Below the pieces are notes generated by a model. It did no database searches and was not told where the DNA came from. It worked only from the letters and a program-made list of their open reading frames with translations. Positions 26,142-34,112 of a DNA stretch of 64,000 nucleotides are shown here, in pieces; position 1 is the stretch's first letter; each line of letters opens with the position of its first letter. The position numbers were made by a program, and so were the translations under genes. The DNA comes from CAYJPV01 sp964372095 (lineage in GTDB: Bacteria > Acidobacteriota > Vicinamibacteria > Vicinamibacterales > JAKQTR01), in NCBI GenBank assembly GCA_964372095.1, contig CAYJPV010000018.1:1-64000 (forward strand). The letters run 5' to 3'.

Positions 26142-26788
26142 CGCCGGACCCCGCCTTCGGCGCGGGTGACCCGGCGGGCCTGGCAGCCAGATTCAGCGAC
26201 CCCAGCCCGATTCAGCCTGGCACGCCCGTCATCCAGCCAGTCCGGACCGCCGTGCCCCGGCCAAACAGGTGGCACGCCGTCCGCGAAGAATTGCTGGCCT
26301 GGGTTCGAACGCTGGCATCGGCGGCGGTGTACGCGACGTTGATCGTCACCTTCGGCTTCCAGGTGGCCAGGGTCGAGGGCCTCAGCATGGCCCCCACACT
26401 GCAGGACCAGGACCGGCTGGTGGTCAACAAGCTGGTCTACCGCCTCAGCCCTCCCCGCCGCAACGACATCGTGATGCTGTACTACCCCGTGAACCCGGAC
26501 AAGTCGTTCGTCAAGCGCGTGATTGCCGAAGAAGGCGACCAGGTGCGCATCACGGACGGCCGGGTGTACGTGAACGACATCCCGCTCGATGACGACTACG
26601 TTCCAAGCGAATACCGCAGCCACGACGACTGGGGCCCGCAGGTCATCTCGGAGGGCTACTATTTCGTGATGGGTGACCACCGGAACAACAGCTCCGACAG
26701 CCGCCACTGGGGCCTCGTCCCGAAGAAGTACATCATCGGGAAGGTGCTGGTGCGATGGTGGCCGATTCCCGAAGCCAAGGTGTTCTAG
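26138..26788 (+). CDS. lepB: Signal peptidase I
   Basis: Inner-membrane protease of 216 residues that cleaves signal peptides. One membrane helix (about 57-75) precedes the catalytic Ser83 (VEGLSMAPTL); Lys126 is the general base (DKSFVKRVIA); MGDHRNNSSDSRHWG is the conserved box E. The GTG at 26138 overlaps the regulator stop (GTGA). The Pro-rich N-terminal 40 residues are extra relative to minimal LepB proteins. The stop TAG opens a heptamer array. Confidence 0.93.
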   Translation: MTPDPAFGAGDPAGLAARFSDPSPIQPGTPVIQPVRTAVPRPNRWHAVREELLAWVRTLASAAVYATLIVTFGFQVARVEGLSMAPTLQDQDRLVVNKLVYRLSPPRRNDIVMLYYPVNPDKSFVKRVIAEEGDQVRITDGRVYVNDIPLDDDYVPSEYRSHDDWGPQVISEGYYFVMGDHRNNSSDSRHWGLVPKKYIIGKVLVRWWPIPEAKVF

Positions 26789-26827
26789 GCTGGGGGTTGG
26801 GGATTCGGGATTGGGGATTCGGAAAAG
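26786..26827. repeat. Heptamer array at lepB stop
   Basis: After the TAG stop the sequence reads GGGGGTT, GGGGATT, CGGGATT, GGGGATT, CGG in 7-bp steps. Same class as the tracts at 29851 and 38193. Confidence 0.78.
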
Positions 26828-26843
26828 ACAACAGAGACAGAAC

Positions 26844-26875
26844 GGGCCCGGCGGTCATCGACCACCGGGCCCTTC
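26844..26875. terminator. Hairpin terminator after lepB
   Basis: GGGCCCGG (26844-26851) pairs with CCGGGCCC (26865-26872), extended inward by GGTC/GACC. A short T-rich stretch follows. It lies between convergent lepB and the acyl-CoA synthetase gene. Confidence 0.7.
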
Positions 26876-26895
26876 GATTATCAGGCTGAGTAGTT

Positions 26896-26952
26896 CTTTC
26901 CTACTTCCTACTTCCTACTTCCTACTTGCTTCCTGCTTCCTGCTGCCGCCTA
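26896..26952. repeat. Heptamer array at acyl-CoA synthetase stop
   Basis: Reads CTTCCTA four times and then CTTCCTG twice in 7-bp steps. On the minus strand the gene's TAG stop (26952-26950) is immediately followed by GCGGCAG, CAGGAAG, CAGGAAG, so the array begins at the stop codon. Confidence 0.85.
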
Positions 26953-28803
26953 CGCCCCCGCGGTCTCGCGCACGTAGAGCTGCTCGATCACCCCGGCCCA
27001 GCGTTCTTCGACGACACGCCGGCGGAGTTTCATCGTGGGCGTCAGTTCGCCACCTTCGATGGTGACCTCTGCCGGCAGGACAGCGAATCGTTTGATCTTC
27101 TCGAACTGGGCCAGTTCCACGTTGATGTCGTCGATAATCGCCCGGTAGAGCGCCAACACTTCGGGGAGCTGCACCAGGGCCTCGTGGTCACCCGCCGTCT
27201 GCCCGGCTTTCCCCAGCCGCGCCCGCACTTCGACGAAGTTCGGGATGATCAGCGCAGCCAGGAAATTCCGCCGGTCGCCCACGAGAATCGCCTCGGTGAC
27301 CAGCGGGTTGCGCTTGATCCGCTGCTCGATCGGCTGGGGCGCGATGTTTTTGCCCCCTGACGTGACGATGAGGTCCTTCTTGCGGTCGGTGATGGCGAGG
27401 TAGCCGTCGTCGTCGAGGAAACCGACGTCACCGGTGTGGAACCACCCGTCCTTCAGCACGGCGGCCGTCTCGTCGGGCCGATGATAATACCCCTGCATCA
27501 CATTCGGGCCGCGCGCCAGGATCTCGCCGTCTTCGGCGATACGAAGCTCCACCCCCGGGACGGCCTTGCCAACCTTCCCCAGCCTCGGCGCGTCCGGCGG
27601 GTTGATCGTCAACACGGGTGACGTTTCAGTGAGGCCGTACCCCTCGTAGATCGGAAGCCCGATGCCGTAGAAGAAGTCGGCCGTGGCCCTCGAGAGGGGC
27701 GCACTGCCGGAAATCATCAGGCGCATTCGTCCGCCCGTACGCGCCCGGACCTTCTTCCACACCAGCGCGTCGGCGACAGGTGCCTGCAGACGGGCGGCCA
27801 GCGGAACAGGGCGGCCATCGAGCTTGGCCTGCGCCACCTCGTGCCCGACACCAACCGCCCAGGTGAAGAGTCTCTGGCGAATGGCGGGCGCGCTGTTGAT
27901 CTTCTCGAGCACCGCGGCATGGTACTTTTCGTACACCCGCGGGACACCCGTCATGATCGTCGGTCCAACCCGCTCCAGGTCACGGGCAACGGTCTGGAGG
28001 GACTCCGCGAAGACGACCGTGGCGCCCGAGTGCAGGAACAGATAGATGGCCAGACGTTCGAACGTGTGACTGAGCGGCAGGAACGACAGCGCCAGATCCG
28101 CCGGCGACACGTTGAGCACCTTGTTGGCCGCCACCAGATTCGACAGCAGATTGTCGTGCGTCAGCACGACGCCCTTCGGGCTGCCCGTCGTCCCCGATGT
28201 ATAGATGATGGTGGCCGTATCCCCCGGCCTGATCTGCCCGATTCCCGCCAGATACGCCGCTTCGAGTCCCGGCTCGTGCGCCAGCCGACGTCGGCCGGAG
28301 GTCTCGACGTCCGCCATCGACAGCACCGGCAGCGGCGTCAGCTCGCCGGGCGTGAACAGCGGGCCGGGCGCGATGATGACCACCGCCTTCACCGACGGCA
28401 ACTCACCGACGATTTCCATCACCTTGGCGGCCTGGATGTCATCCGACACCACGACGACCGACGCTTCGGCGTCGTGCAGGATAAAGCGGGTCTGGTGGGC
28501 TGAGAGCGTCGGGTACACAGGGACCGTGATGGCCCCGGCAGTCAGGAACGCCTGGTCCGTGATGGACCACTCCGGCCGGCTTTCGCAGACAATGCCGGCA
28601 CGATCGCCGCGGGACAGACCCAGTGCCTGCAAGCCCAGACTGAACGCCCGGATCCGCTCGAGGTACTCCTGCCCGGACACGTCGACGTACGTGTCGCCGA
28701 CACAGCGCCGTATCAGGGACGGACGATTGAACCGCTCCGCCACATAGAAGGGCAGGTCGGCCAGGGTCTTGACGCCTTTGAGTGCCGATTCCGTCTGTAT
28801 CAT
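26950..28803 (-). CDS. Long-chain acyl-CoA synthetase (AMP-forming)
   Basis: Enzyme of 617 residues that activates fatty acids to acyl-CoA via an acyl-adenylate. The phosphate-binding loop IIYTSGTTGSPKGV (about 190-205), the A5 motif YGLTETSPVL (about 390), and the A7-A8 region DGWFHTGDVGFLDDDGY, ITDRKKDLIVTSGGKNI (about 465-500) are all present. The set and length match bacterial FadD/FACL15-like proteins. A candidate promoter TTGACC-17-TACCGT lies 19-47 bp upstream. Monocistronic as far as visible. Confidence 0.9.
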   Translation of the reverse strand: MIQTESALKGVKTLADLPFYVAERFNRPSLIRRCVGDTYVDVSGQEYLERIRAFSLGLQALGLSRGDRAGIVCESRPEWSITDQAFLTAGAITVPVYPTLSAHQTRFILHDAEASVVVVSDDIQAAKVMEIVGELPSVKAVVIIAPGPLFTPGELTPLPVLSMADVETSGRRRLAHEPGLEAAYLAGIGQIRPGDTATIIYTSGTTGSPKGVVLTHDNLLSNLVAANKVLNVSPADLALSFLPLSHTFERLAIYLFLHSGATVVFAESLQTVARDLERVGPTIMTGVPRVYEKYHAAVLEKINSAPAIRQRLFTWAVGVGHEVAQAKLDGRPVPLAARLQAPVADALVWKKVRARTGGRMRLMISGSAPLSRATADFFYGIGLPIYEGYGLTETSPVLTINPPDAPRLGKVGKAVPGVELRIAEDGEILARGPNVMQGYYHRPDETAAVLKDGWFHTGDVGFLDDDGYLAITDRKKDLIVTSGGKNIAPQPIEQRIKRNPLVTEAILVGDRRNFLAALIIPNFVEVRARLGKAGQTAGDHEALVQLPEVLALYRAIIDDINVELAQFEKIKRFAVLPAEVTIEGGELTPTMKLRRRVVEERWAGVIEQLYVRETAGA

Positions 28804-28821
28804 TTGTGCACGAATACAGCT

Positions 28822-28850
28822 ACGGTAGTGGGTTTCCGGCCGTCGGTCAA
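28822..28850 (-). promoter_or_regulatory. Candidate promoter for acyl-CoA synthetase
   Basis: On the minus strand TTGACC (28850-28845), 17 bp, TACCGT (28827-28822). The start codon is at 28803, so the leader would be about 12 nt. Confidence 0.5.
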
Positions 28851-28869
28851 CAGGACGCCAGATTTTACG

Positions 28870-29844
28870 CTAATACCCCGCCTGTTTGTCGACAAGATTC
28901 AGCAGGGGCCATCCGGCCCGGTAACGGCGCAGGTTCTCGGCGAACAACTCGACGGCCGCCTCCCAGTAATCCTCCCGGAACCCGGCGATGTGAGGGGTCA
29001 GCACGACATTGGGCATGCCCCGCAGCGGACTGTCCGCCGGCAGCGGCTCATGCTCGAACACGTCCAGCCCCGCGGCAGCCAGACGCCCGCCCGCCAGCGC
29101 TTCAACCAAGTCCTTTTCACGCAAGAGTTTACCACGTGACACGTTGATCAGGATCGCCGTCGGTTTCATCAGCGCCATCTCGGACGCGCCAATCAACCCG
29201 CGGGTCTCGGCGGTGAGGGGAGCCGTGATCACCACGACGTCCGACTCGGCCAGCAGGCGGGACAGGGCGGCTGGCGGCATCACTTCGGCCACCTCGGCCG
29301 GCCGCTCCGCTTTCGGGTCACGCCGAGTGGCGATCACCCGCATCCCGAGGGCCGCCGCCATCCGTGCCAGTCGCGACCCAATCGCCCCCAACCCGACGAT
29401 CCCCATGGTACGGCCCTGGATGGTGGGCAAGGCGGACAACTCCGCCTGGAGCCACCTCCCCTCCCGCTGCCCGTCCAGAGCCTGCGGCAGCCGGCGAATC
29501 AGGGCGAACATCAGGGCAATGGCGTGCTCGGCAACCGGCCGGGCGTTCATGCCCCGGGAGTTGCTCAGGAGCACGTCACTGGCCTGCATCTCGGGGAACA
29601 GCATGGCGCCCACACCGGCGGCCGGGCTGTGCACCCACTTGAGGCCTGGCGCCAGGGCGAACGCGTCAGGATTGATGCGGGAGCTGAACGCCACCTCGGC
29701 GTCGGCAATCCCGGCCCGCATGGCCGGCTCGGAGTCGGCGTACGAGAACAGCACGTCCGGAAACAGCCGCCGCAGCCCATCCACATGGCTCGCCGGCATG
29801 GTCCAGGCCGTCATCTCGCTGAAGATTGCCACGAGGACGTTCAT
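28870..29844 (-). CDS. D-isomer-specific 2-hydroxyacid dehydrogenase
   Basis: NAD-dependent dehydrogenase of 324 residues. The nucleotide-binding fold has GIVGLGAIGSRLARMAAALGM (about 140-160), and the catalytic residues fit Arg in NVSRGKLLRE, Glu in AAGLDVFEHEPLP and His in LTPHIAGFRE. Substrate not predictable; phosphoglycerate, glyoxylate/hydroxypyruvate and lactate enzymes share these motifs. The ATG at 29844 is used; an upstream extension would only translate a heptamer array. That array lies just 5' of the start, in the leader. Confidence 0.87.
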   Translation of the reverse strand: MNVLVAIFSEMTAWTMPASHVDGLRRLFPDVLFSYADSEPAMRAGIADAEVAFSSRINPDAFALAPGLKWVHSPAAGVGAMLFPEMQASDVLLSNSRGMNARPVAEHAIALMFALIRRLPQALDGQREGRWLQAELSALPTIQGRTMGIVGLGAIGSRLARMAAALGMRVIATRRDPKAERPAEVAEVMPPAALSRLLAESDVVVITAPLTAETRGLIGASEMALMKPTAILINVSRGKLLREKDLVEALAGGRLAAAGLDVFEHEPLPADSPLRGMPNVVLTPHIAGFREDYWEAAVELFAENLRRYRAGWPLLNLVDKQAGY

Positions 29845-29850
29845 AGACAC

Positions 29851-29885
29851 CTGGGGATTGGGGGTTGGGGATTGGGGGTTGGGGA
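29851..29885. repeat. Heptamer array in dehydrogenase leader
   Basis: Alternating TTGGGGA and TTGGGGG units, about five, starting 7 bp upstream of the minus-strand start codon. Confidence 0.85.
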
Positions 29886-29969
29886 AAGGCCGGAGAACTC
29901 CCCACGCACCAGGTCCCTCGAGCGCCACACCAGTCAGTAGGAAAGAAAGTCACTGTCCCCACCGCGCCA

Positions 29970-30035
29970 CCCTACTGACTACTACCTACTACCTACCTTC
30001 CTGCTTCTGGCTTCGGGCTTCCTGCTTCTTCCCTG
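29970..30035. repeat. Heptamer array spanning the moaC stop and C-terminal codons
   Basis: Reads CTACTGA, CTACTAC, CTACTAC, CTACCTT, CCTGCTT, CTGGCTT, CGGGCTT, CCTGCTT in 7-bp steps. The moaC stop (TAG on the minus strand, 29995-29993) and its last dozen codons lie inside the array, so part of the repeat is translated. Confidence 0.85.
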
Positions 30036-30508
30036 CTCCACTCCCCCGACCGCCCCCCCGATTTCTCCATGAGCCGGATGTCGCCGATGACGACACCGCG
30101 ATCCACGGCTTTGACCATGTCGTACATGGTGAGGGCCGCGGCCGCAACGGCTGTGAGTGCTTCCATCTCAACACCGGTCTGACCGGTGGTCCGCGCGACG
30201 GCCTCAATCTCGTAGCCCGTGCGGCGGGCAGTCAGTTGCACATCGCAATGGGTCAGCGCGACGGGATGGCAGAGGGGAATGAGGTCTGAGGTCTTCTTGG
30301 CCGCCATGATGCCGGCGAGCCGGGCTGTCTGCAGCGGGTCGCCCTTGGCCACGCGGCCGGCGCGAATCAGCCGCAACGTGGCCGGGGCCATCGTCACGAA
30401 CCCCCGTGCGACCGCCGTCCGCGCGGTGGCCGGCTTGGCCCCGACGTCAACCATGCGGACACGTCCATCCGCATCGACGTGGGAGAGCCTCCGCTTGCCG
30501 CTGGTCAT
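29993..30508 (-). CDS. moaC: Cyclic pyranopterin monophosphate synthase MoaC with repeat-encoded tail
   Basis: Molybdenum cofactor enzyme of 171 residues that rearranges the MoaA product to cyclic pyranopterin monophosphate. Conserved motifs: RMVDVGAKPATARTA, GIMAAKKTSDLIPLCHPVALTHCDV, TGQTGVEMEALTAV and MYDMVKAVDRGVVI, including the active-site Lys-Lys and His. It is about 10-15 residues longer than usual. The extra C-terminus (SREEAGSPKPEAGR) is encoded by a heptamer array and is not expected to be functional. The gene starts 16 bp past another array, which separates it from ppnP. Confidence 0.93.
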   Translation of the reverse strand: MTSGKRRLSHVDADGRVRMVDVGAKPATARTAVARGFVTMAPATLRLIRAGRVAKGDPLQTARLAGIMAAKKTSDLIPLCHPVALTHCDVQLTARRTGYEIEAVARTTGQTGVEMEALTAVAAAALTMYDMVKAVDRGVVIGDIRLMEKSGGRSGEWSREEAGSPKPEAGR

Positions 30509-30514
30509 CCTGCC

Positions 30515-30554
30515 CCCTAGCCTCTAGCCTCTAGCCTCTAGCCCCTGGCCCCTA
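30515..30554. repeat. Heptamer array between ppnP and moaC
   Basis: CTAGCCT units repeated with variants (CTAGCCC, CTGGCCC). On the minus strand the ppnP TAG stop (30554-30552) is directly followed by GGGCCAG, GGGCTAG, AGGCTAG, AGGCTAG, AGGCTAG. It fills almost the whole gap to the moaC start. Confidence 0.85.
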
Positions 30555-30872
30555 GCCCGCGTACGAACAGCAATAATCAGCCACCGCGCTGATCTCGAGC
30601 TTGAACGACGCGTTGGCCGGGATACTGTAAGACTCGCCTGCCCGGAACACCTGCCAGTCGCCCGCGCCAGGCAGGAGCACCTTCATTTCCCCATTGAGGA
30701 CTTCCATCACCTCGGCAACGCCGGTGGAAAACTCGTATGCGCCCGGCATCATGATGCCCAGCGTCTTGCGCGATCCGTCCGGGAACAGCACCGTGCGGCT
30801 GGTCACGTTGCCGTCGAAGTACACATTGGCTTTCTTGACCACCGTCACGTGCTCGAATCTGTCGTTTGCCAT
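30552..30872 (-). CDS. ppnP: Pyrimidine/purine nucleoside phosphorylase PpnP
   Basis: Small cupin-fold protein of 106 residues, formerly DUF1255/YaiE. FDGNVTSRTVLFPDGSRKTLGIMMPGAYEF and EVMEVLNGEMKVLLPG, SYSIPANASFKLEI match the family along its whole length. In E. coli it phosphorolyses several nucleosides. Ten residues longer than the E. coli enzyme. It is followed by moaC on the same strand, though the heptamer array between them may separate the transcripts. Confidence 0.88.
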   Translation of the reverse strand: MANDRFEHVTVVKKANVYFDGNVTSRTVLFPDGSRKTLGIMMPGAYEFSTGVAEVMEVLNGEMKVLLPGAGDWQVFRAGESYSIPANASFKLEISAVADYCCSYAG

Positions 30873-30952
30873 GATGCCTCGCTAGGGGTCGGGACGCTTA
30901 AAGTACTCCAGGCCCCGCAAAGTACAATTCCGTCACAACACAAGACACGCGC

Positions 30953-31780
30953 CTATTCGGGACTGGTTGTAGCGGCACGCACGGGACGCCCGGCTTTGGG
31001 CATGTCCTCGGTGAACAACGTCGAGTCAATCGGCGCGTTGAACGCAACCGACTCGATGACGAACGGCGTCACCGTTTCACGATTCGGCGTCTTCACCACC
31101 TCGAGGATACGCGTCGGCCACTGCACCCCACGGAAGTCCTGCACGGCCGTGAAGTAACGTGTCGTGTTCCCGGCTTTCTCCTGCAGCAACAGGTACGTCT
31201 CCGTGTCGATGGCCAGTTCCCGGGTTTCGCCACGAACGGTGACCACTACGACGTAGGCCGGTCGAGGCCCTGGCACGTCCTCAACGGCCCATCCATCGAC
31301 GCGAGGCCAGACCACCTGGGTATCCGGCCGCCGTTCGAAACCGACCCCGGTCCGGTAATAGAAACCGATCCCGTGGCACTGGTCGAGCAACGACTGTGCG
31401 CGGGGCAGCGCGTACGGCGACACGACGAGATTGCGCCGCGTCCACGCCACACCGCCGTTCAGAAAGTACTCGTAGAAGGCGCGACCGCGATCGGCGGTGA
31501 GGTCGTGCTCCACGCGTACCTTGTCCGGCATCTGCGCGTAGATCTTGTACGCGGCGTTGTACGCGATGCCGTCCTGCATCCGTACGCGCCCCGTCGCGGC
31601 CATGGTCTTCCACGCGGTCAGGGCACCGCCGCCGTGGGCGAGCACCGAACGCACGACGATCTCGGGCGCCGTCGCTGGCGCCCGGCGCTCGCAACCGCTC
31701 GCCAGGAGCGCTGCGGCCGCGACCACCATGCCGAATCGCCGCCAGCCCGGCCCGCGCTGCGCGCCTCGTTGCCGTTCCAT
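30953..31780 (-). CDS. Exported lipoprotein, LolA-like fold suspected
   Basis: Lipoprotein of 275 residues; lipobox LLASGC (about 25-30) after a short hydrophobic stretch and a basic N-terminus. The mature part reads as repeated short beta strands (GRVRMQDGIAYNAAYKIYAQMPDKVRVEHDL, YLLLQEKAGNTTRYFTAVQDFRGVQWPTRI), the style of LolA/LolB-type outer-membrane lipoprotein carriers, but I cannot assign it firmly. It is the third gene of an operon with an aldo-keto reductase and a second lipoprotein, nine bases after the reductase stop. Confidence 0.7.
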   Translation of the reverse strand: MERQRGAQRGPGWRRFGMVVAAAALLASGCERRAPATAPEIVVRSVLAHGGGALTAWKTMAATGRVRMQDGIAYNAAYKIYAQMPDKVRVEHDLTADRGRAFYEYFLNGGVAWTRRNLVVSPYALPRAQSLLDQCHGIGFYYRTGVGFERRPDTQVVWPRVDGWAVEDVPGPRPAYVVVVTVRGETRELAIDTETYLLLQEKAGNTTRYFTAVQDFRGVQWPTRILEVVKTPNRETVTPFVIESVAFNAPIDSTLFTEDMPKAGRPVRAATTSPE

Positions 31781-31789
31781 AACGTCCTC

Positions 31790-32995
31790 CTACACGAAGC
31801 GCAGTTGCTGATCGGCCCCGGTCACGCGGCTCCGGACCTGCAGACCGTACGGACAGGCCGCCTCGCAGGGCGCCTCACAATCGGTGCAGGGCAAGCCGTG
31901 CCGGGAGACGGGCAGCATGGCGTAGCGCTGCATGGCAAACTTCTGATCGCCGTAGTGTTCGAAGTACATGCGGTAGCGCAGGATGTCAGCGACCGGCACG
32001 CCGTGCGGGCATACGTCGTGGCAGGCGCGGCAGCCGGGCCGGCAGTACTGCGGTCCGACTTCCTGCGCGACCACCTGCAGGTAAGCCTGGTCGCGGGGAG
32101 TCAGCGCCGTCGTGCCCGACACCGCCAGGTACTCGGCCACCTGGTCGTAGTTGCGCATCGACACGACGGCCGTGTCGAACAGATCGGAGGCAAGGACCCA
32201 CTTCAGGACCGCCTGCCGGGCGTTCGTCTCTTCGTCCTGGAGTGCCCGGATGTTGAGGTCGGCCTTGTAGATCGTCATGGTCTTCATGGCGATCGTCCCG
32301 ACCCCTTTCGCCCGTGCTTTCTTCAGGACCGGCTCCACGCCGTGCGTCAGGAAGTTCGCCCCCACCAGGATGACGTCGAACCGGTTGTTGTCGAGGCCCC
32401 AGTCGAATTCTTCGACCATCCGGATCCCGTGGCTCGACGCCCCCGTGAAGCGGACCTTCCCGAGGCGTTTGGCTTCGTCCCAGGCCTCGTAGATCGCCGG
32501 GTTCTGAATCCGCTCGAGGCCGCCGTACCGCGGATGCCCAATCGAGTGGATCATCATGCAGTCGATGTAGGTCGTGTTCAGCTTCTTCAGCGAGACGTCG
32601 AGCGCCTCGAGCAGCGCCGATTTCGTCACCGTCGCCGTGACGAGCGGCGGATCCCACTTGTCGAGGATGAAGACCTTCTCGCGCCACTGCGGCAGCACCT
32701 TGCCGATGACCTCTTCGTGGCCGGCGTACTGGGCGCCCGTGTCGATCAGGTTCAGGCCACACTCGAAGAGGTGGCTGACGAGCGCCGGGTCCCGTTGTCC
32801 GGATCCGGCCGAGATGTCGCCCACGTTCCAGCCCGTCTTTCCGAGCGCCTTGAACCGCCGGACCTGCGGACGCGCGGCTGTCCCGGCGGCAGGCGAACCT
32901 TGCGGGGATGCCGCACGCGCGCCAATCGCCGGCACGGCAGCAGCCGCAGCCACGGTGGACTTGCGCAGGAACTCGCGGCGACTCAGTGCGGTCAT
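31790..32995 (-). CDS. Tat-exported aldo/keto reductase with C-terminal 4Fe-4S region
   Basis: Protein of 401 residues. The Tat signal is SRREFLRKSTVAAAAA at the N-terminus. An aldo/keto reductase barrel (about 50-320) has DTGAQYAGHEEVIGKVL with the catalytic Tyr, FILDKWDP with the Lys, and GLERIQNP, GASSHGIRM. The C-terminal region has two cysteine clusters (CRPGCRACHDVCP and CTDCEAPCEAACP) typical of Fe-S clusters. The ATG at 32995 has GGAGG seven bases upstream; an ATG at 33001 overlaps the preceding stop (ATGA) and would add two residues. Export of a redox enzyme with folded cofactors fits the Tat route. Confidence 0.87.
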   Translation of the reverse strand: MTALSRREFLRKSTVAAAAAVPAIGARAASPQGSPAAGTAARPQVRRFKALGKTGWNVGDISAGSGQRDPALVSHLFECGLNLIDTGAQYAGHEEVIGKVLPQWREKVFILDKWDPPLVTATVTKSALLEALDVSLKKLNTTYIDCMMIHSIGHPRYGGLERIQNPAIYEAWDEAKRLGKVRFTGASSHGIRMVEEFDWGLDNNRFDVILVGANFLTHGVEPVLKKARAKGVGTIAMKTMTIYKADLNIRALQDEETNARQAVLKWVLASDLFDTAVVSMRNYDQVAEYLAVSGTTALTPRDQAYLQVVAQEVGPQYCRPGCRACHDVCPHGVPVADILRYRMYFEHYGDQKFAMQRYAMLPVSRHGLPCTDCEAPCEAACPYGLQVRSRVTGADQQLRFV

Positions 32996-32997
32996 CG

Positions 32998-33987
32998 TCA
33001 TTCCTCCGAAGCTGAACCCGATTGGACGCGTGCGGCCGCGGCGAGCACCAGCAACTCGGCGGTCTCGTGCGTGTCCGCACCGAGGCTGACAATCAGCCAT
33101 CGGCCGCTTCTCGCCGCCACGAGACGTCCGTAATACCGCTCCGTTGCCAAGAACCCGCCGTCGGCGAGCGCCGGCAAGGGTTTCGGGGCCGCGCCGCCCT
33201 GCGCCAGGAACGTCCCGTACGCCGTGGATGCCTCGGAGGCCGCGGCCAGCGACTCGAACGGTATCAGCAGCAGTGTCGAGGGCTTTGGTGCGCCTTCGTA
33301 CTGTGCCTCGAGGGCCGAGCCGAAGCTGGCCTGCCCCAGCGCGTCTTCCGGTACGAACCGGATGGAGCCCGCGACCAGATTCCGCTCAGGCACCAGCGCC
33401 ACCTCGGCGGGCATGCCGCCGGGTTCACCGAGGGCCGTTGCCACTGCCTGCGCCAGCGCCGCGAGGTCGTCCGGCGCAACTGGCTTGGCCGGGTCGGCCA
33501 CCAGTTTGACGTAGTGGGACGCCGCCCAGAACTCCAGCGCCGCCGTGCCAGCGCGGCCCTCCACGCCCACCTTTACGGGCTTCCGCCGGGGGTTCGATTC
33601 TTGCGCGAAGATGCCGAAGGCATGAAGACGGTCGGTCATGCGGTACGCGTCCACCGCCACTGTCGCGCCGTCGGGCCGCCCGTACTTCGTCGACTCGAGA
33701 TCCTGGAAGCCAAACGACAGGTACTGTTCGGCGCCGCCGTTGATGTACTCCCAGAGATTGCCCGGGCCGAAGCGCTGAACGTCGCCAGTCCGGGTCCAAT
33801 CGCCCATCGACGCCGCCAGCACCGGCGGTGCCGGTGCCACCGGCGCCGGAGCGGGCCGTTCAGCCGCCGGGACCGGGCTCCCGGCGAGCGGCTTCGAACC
33901 GGTCGCGGACGACGCGTCCTGCGGCCCGGTCCCCGACTGACAGGAGGCCGACAGCAACGCCATCCCGATCACGACCATCCATCTCAT
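32998..33987 (-). CDS. DUF6599-like lipoprotein
   Basis: Lipoprotein of 329 residues with lipobox LLSASC near residue 14 and a Pro/Ala-rich linker (about 20-60). The globular part, with DVQRFGPGNLWEYINGGAEQYLSFGFQDL, VAVDAYRMTDRLHAFGIFAQE and a conserved C-terminal half, resembles the DUF6599 family, of unknown function. The ATG at 33987 has GAGAGG upstream and begins the signal peptide. First gene of a three-gene operon with the Tat aldo/keto reductase (stop overlaps ATG at 33001) and a second lipoprotein. Possibly an envelope redox or quality-control system; no direct evidence. Confidence 0.72.
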   Translation of the reverse strand: MRWMVVIGMALLSASCQSGTGPQDASSATGSKPLAGSPVPAAERPAPAPVAPAPPVLAASMGDWTRTGDVQRFGPGNLWEYINGGAEQYLSFGFQDLESTKYGRPDGATVAVDAYRMTDRLHAFGIFAQESNPRRKPVKVGVEGRAGTAALEFWAASHYVKLVADPAKPVAPDDLAALAQAVATALGEPGGMPAEVALVPERNLVAGSIRFVPEDALGQASFGSALEAQYEGAPKPSTLLLIPFESLAAASEASTAYGTFLAQGGAAPKPLPALADGGFLATERYYGRLVAARSGRWLIVSLGADTHETAELLVLAAAARVQSGSASEE

Positions 33988-34090
33988 GAAGCACCTCTCC
34001 CCAGTCCGTGCTCGGCCGCCCCATCGACGTGTCGCCCACACAACCACGGGGCCGGCTGGACAGCCGACCCCGTGGTTTTAGGTCATTTGC

Positions 34091-34112
34091 AAAAGGGGCC
34101 TGGCCCCTTTTT
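34091..34112 (-). terminator. Rho-independent terminator after C69 dipeptidase
   Basis: AAAAGGGGCC and GGCCCCTTTT form a ten-pair stem around a single central base, with runs of A on one side and T on the other. On the minus strand it begins directly at the TGA stop of the dipeptidase. The symmetric flanks would let it work in both directions. Confidence 0.85.
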
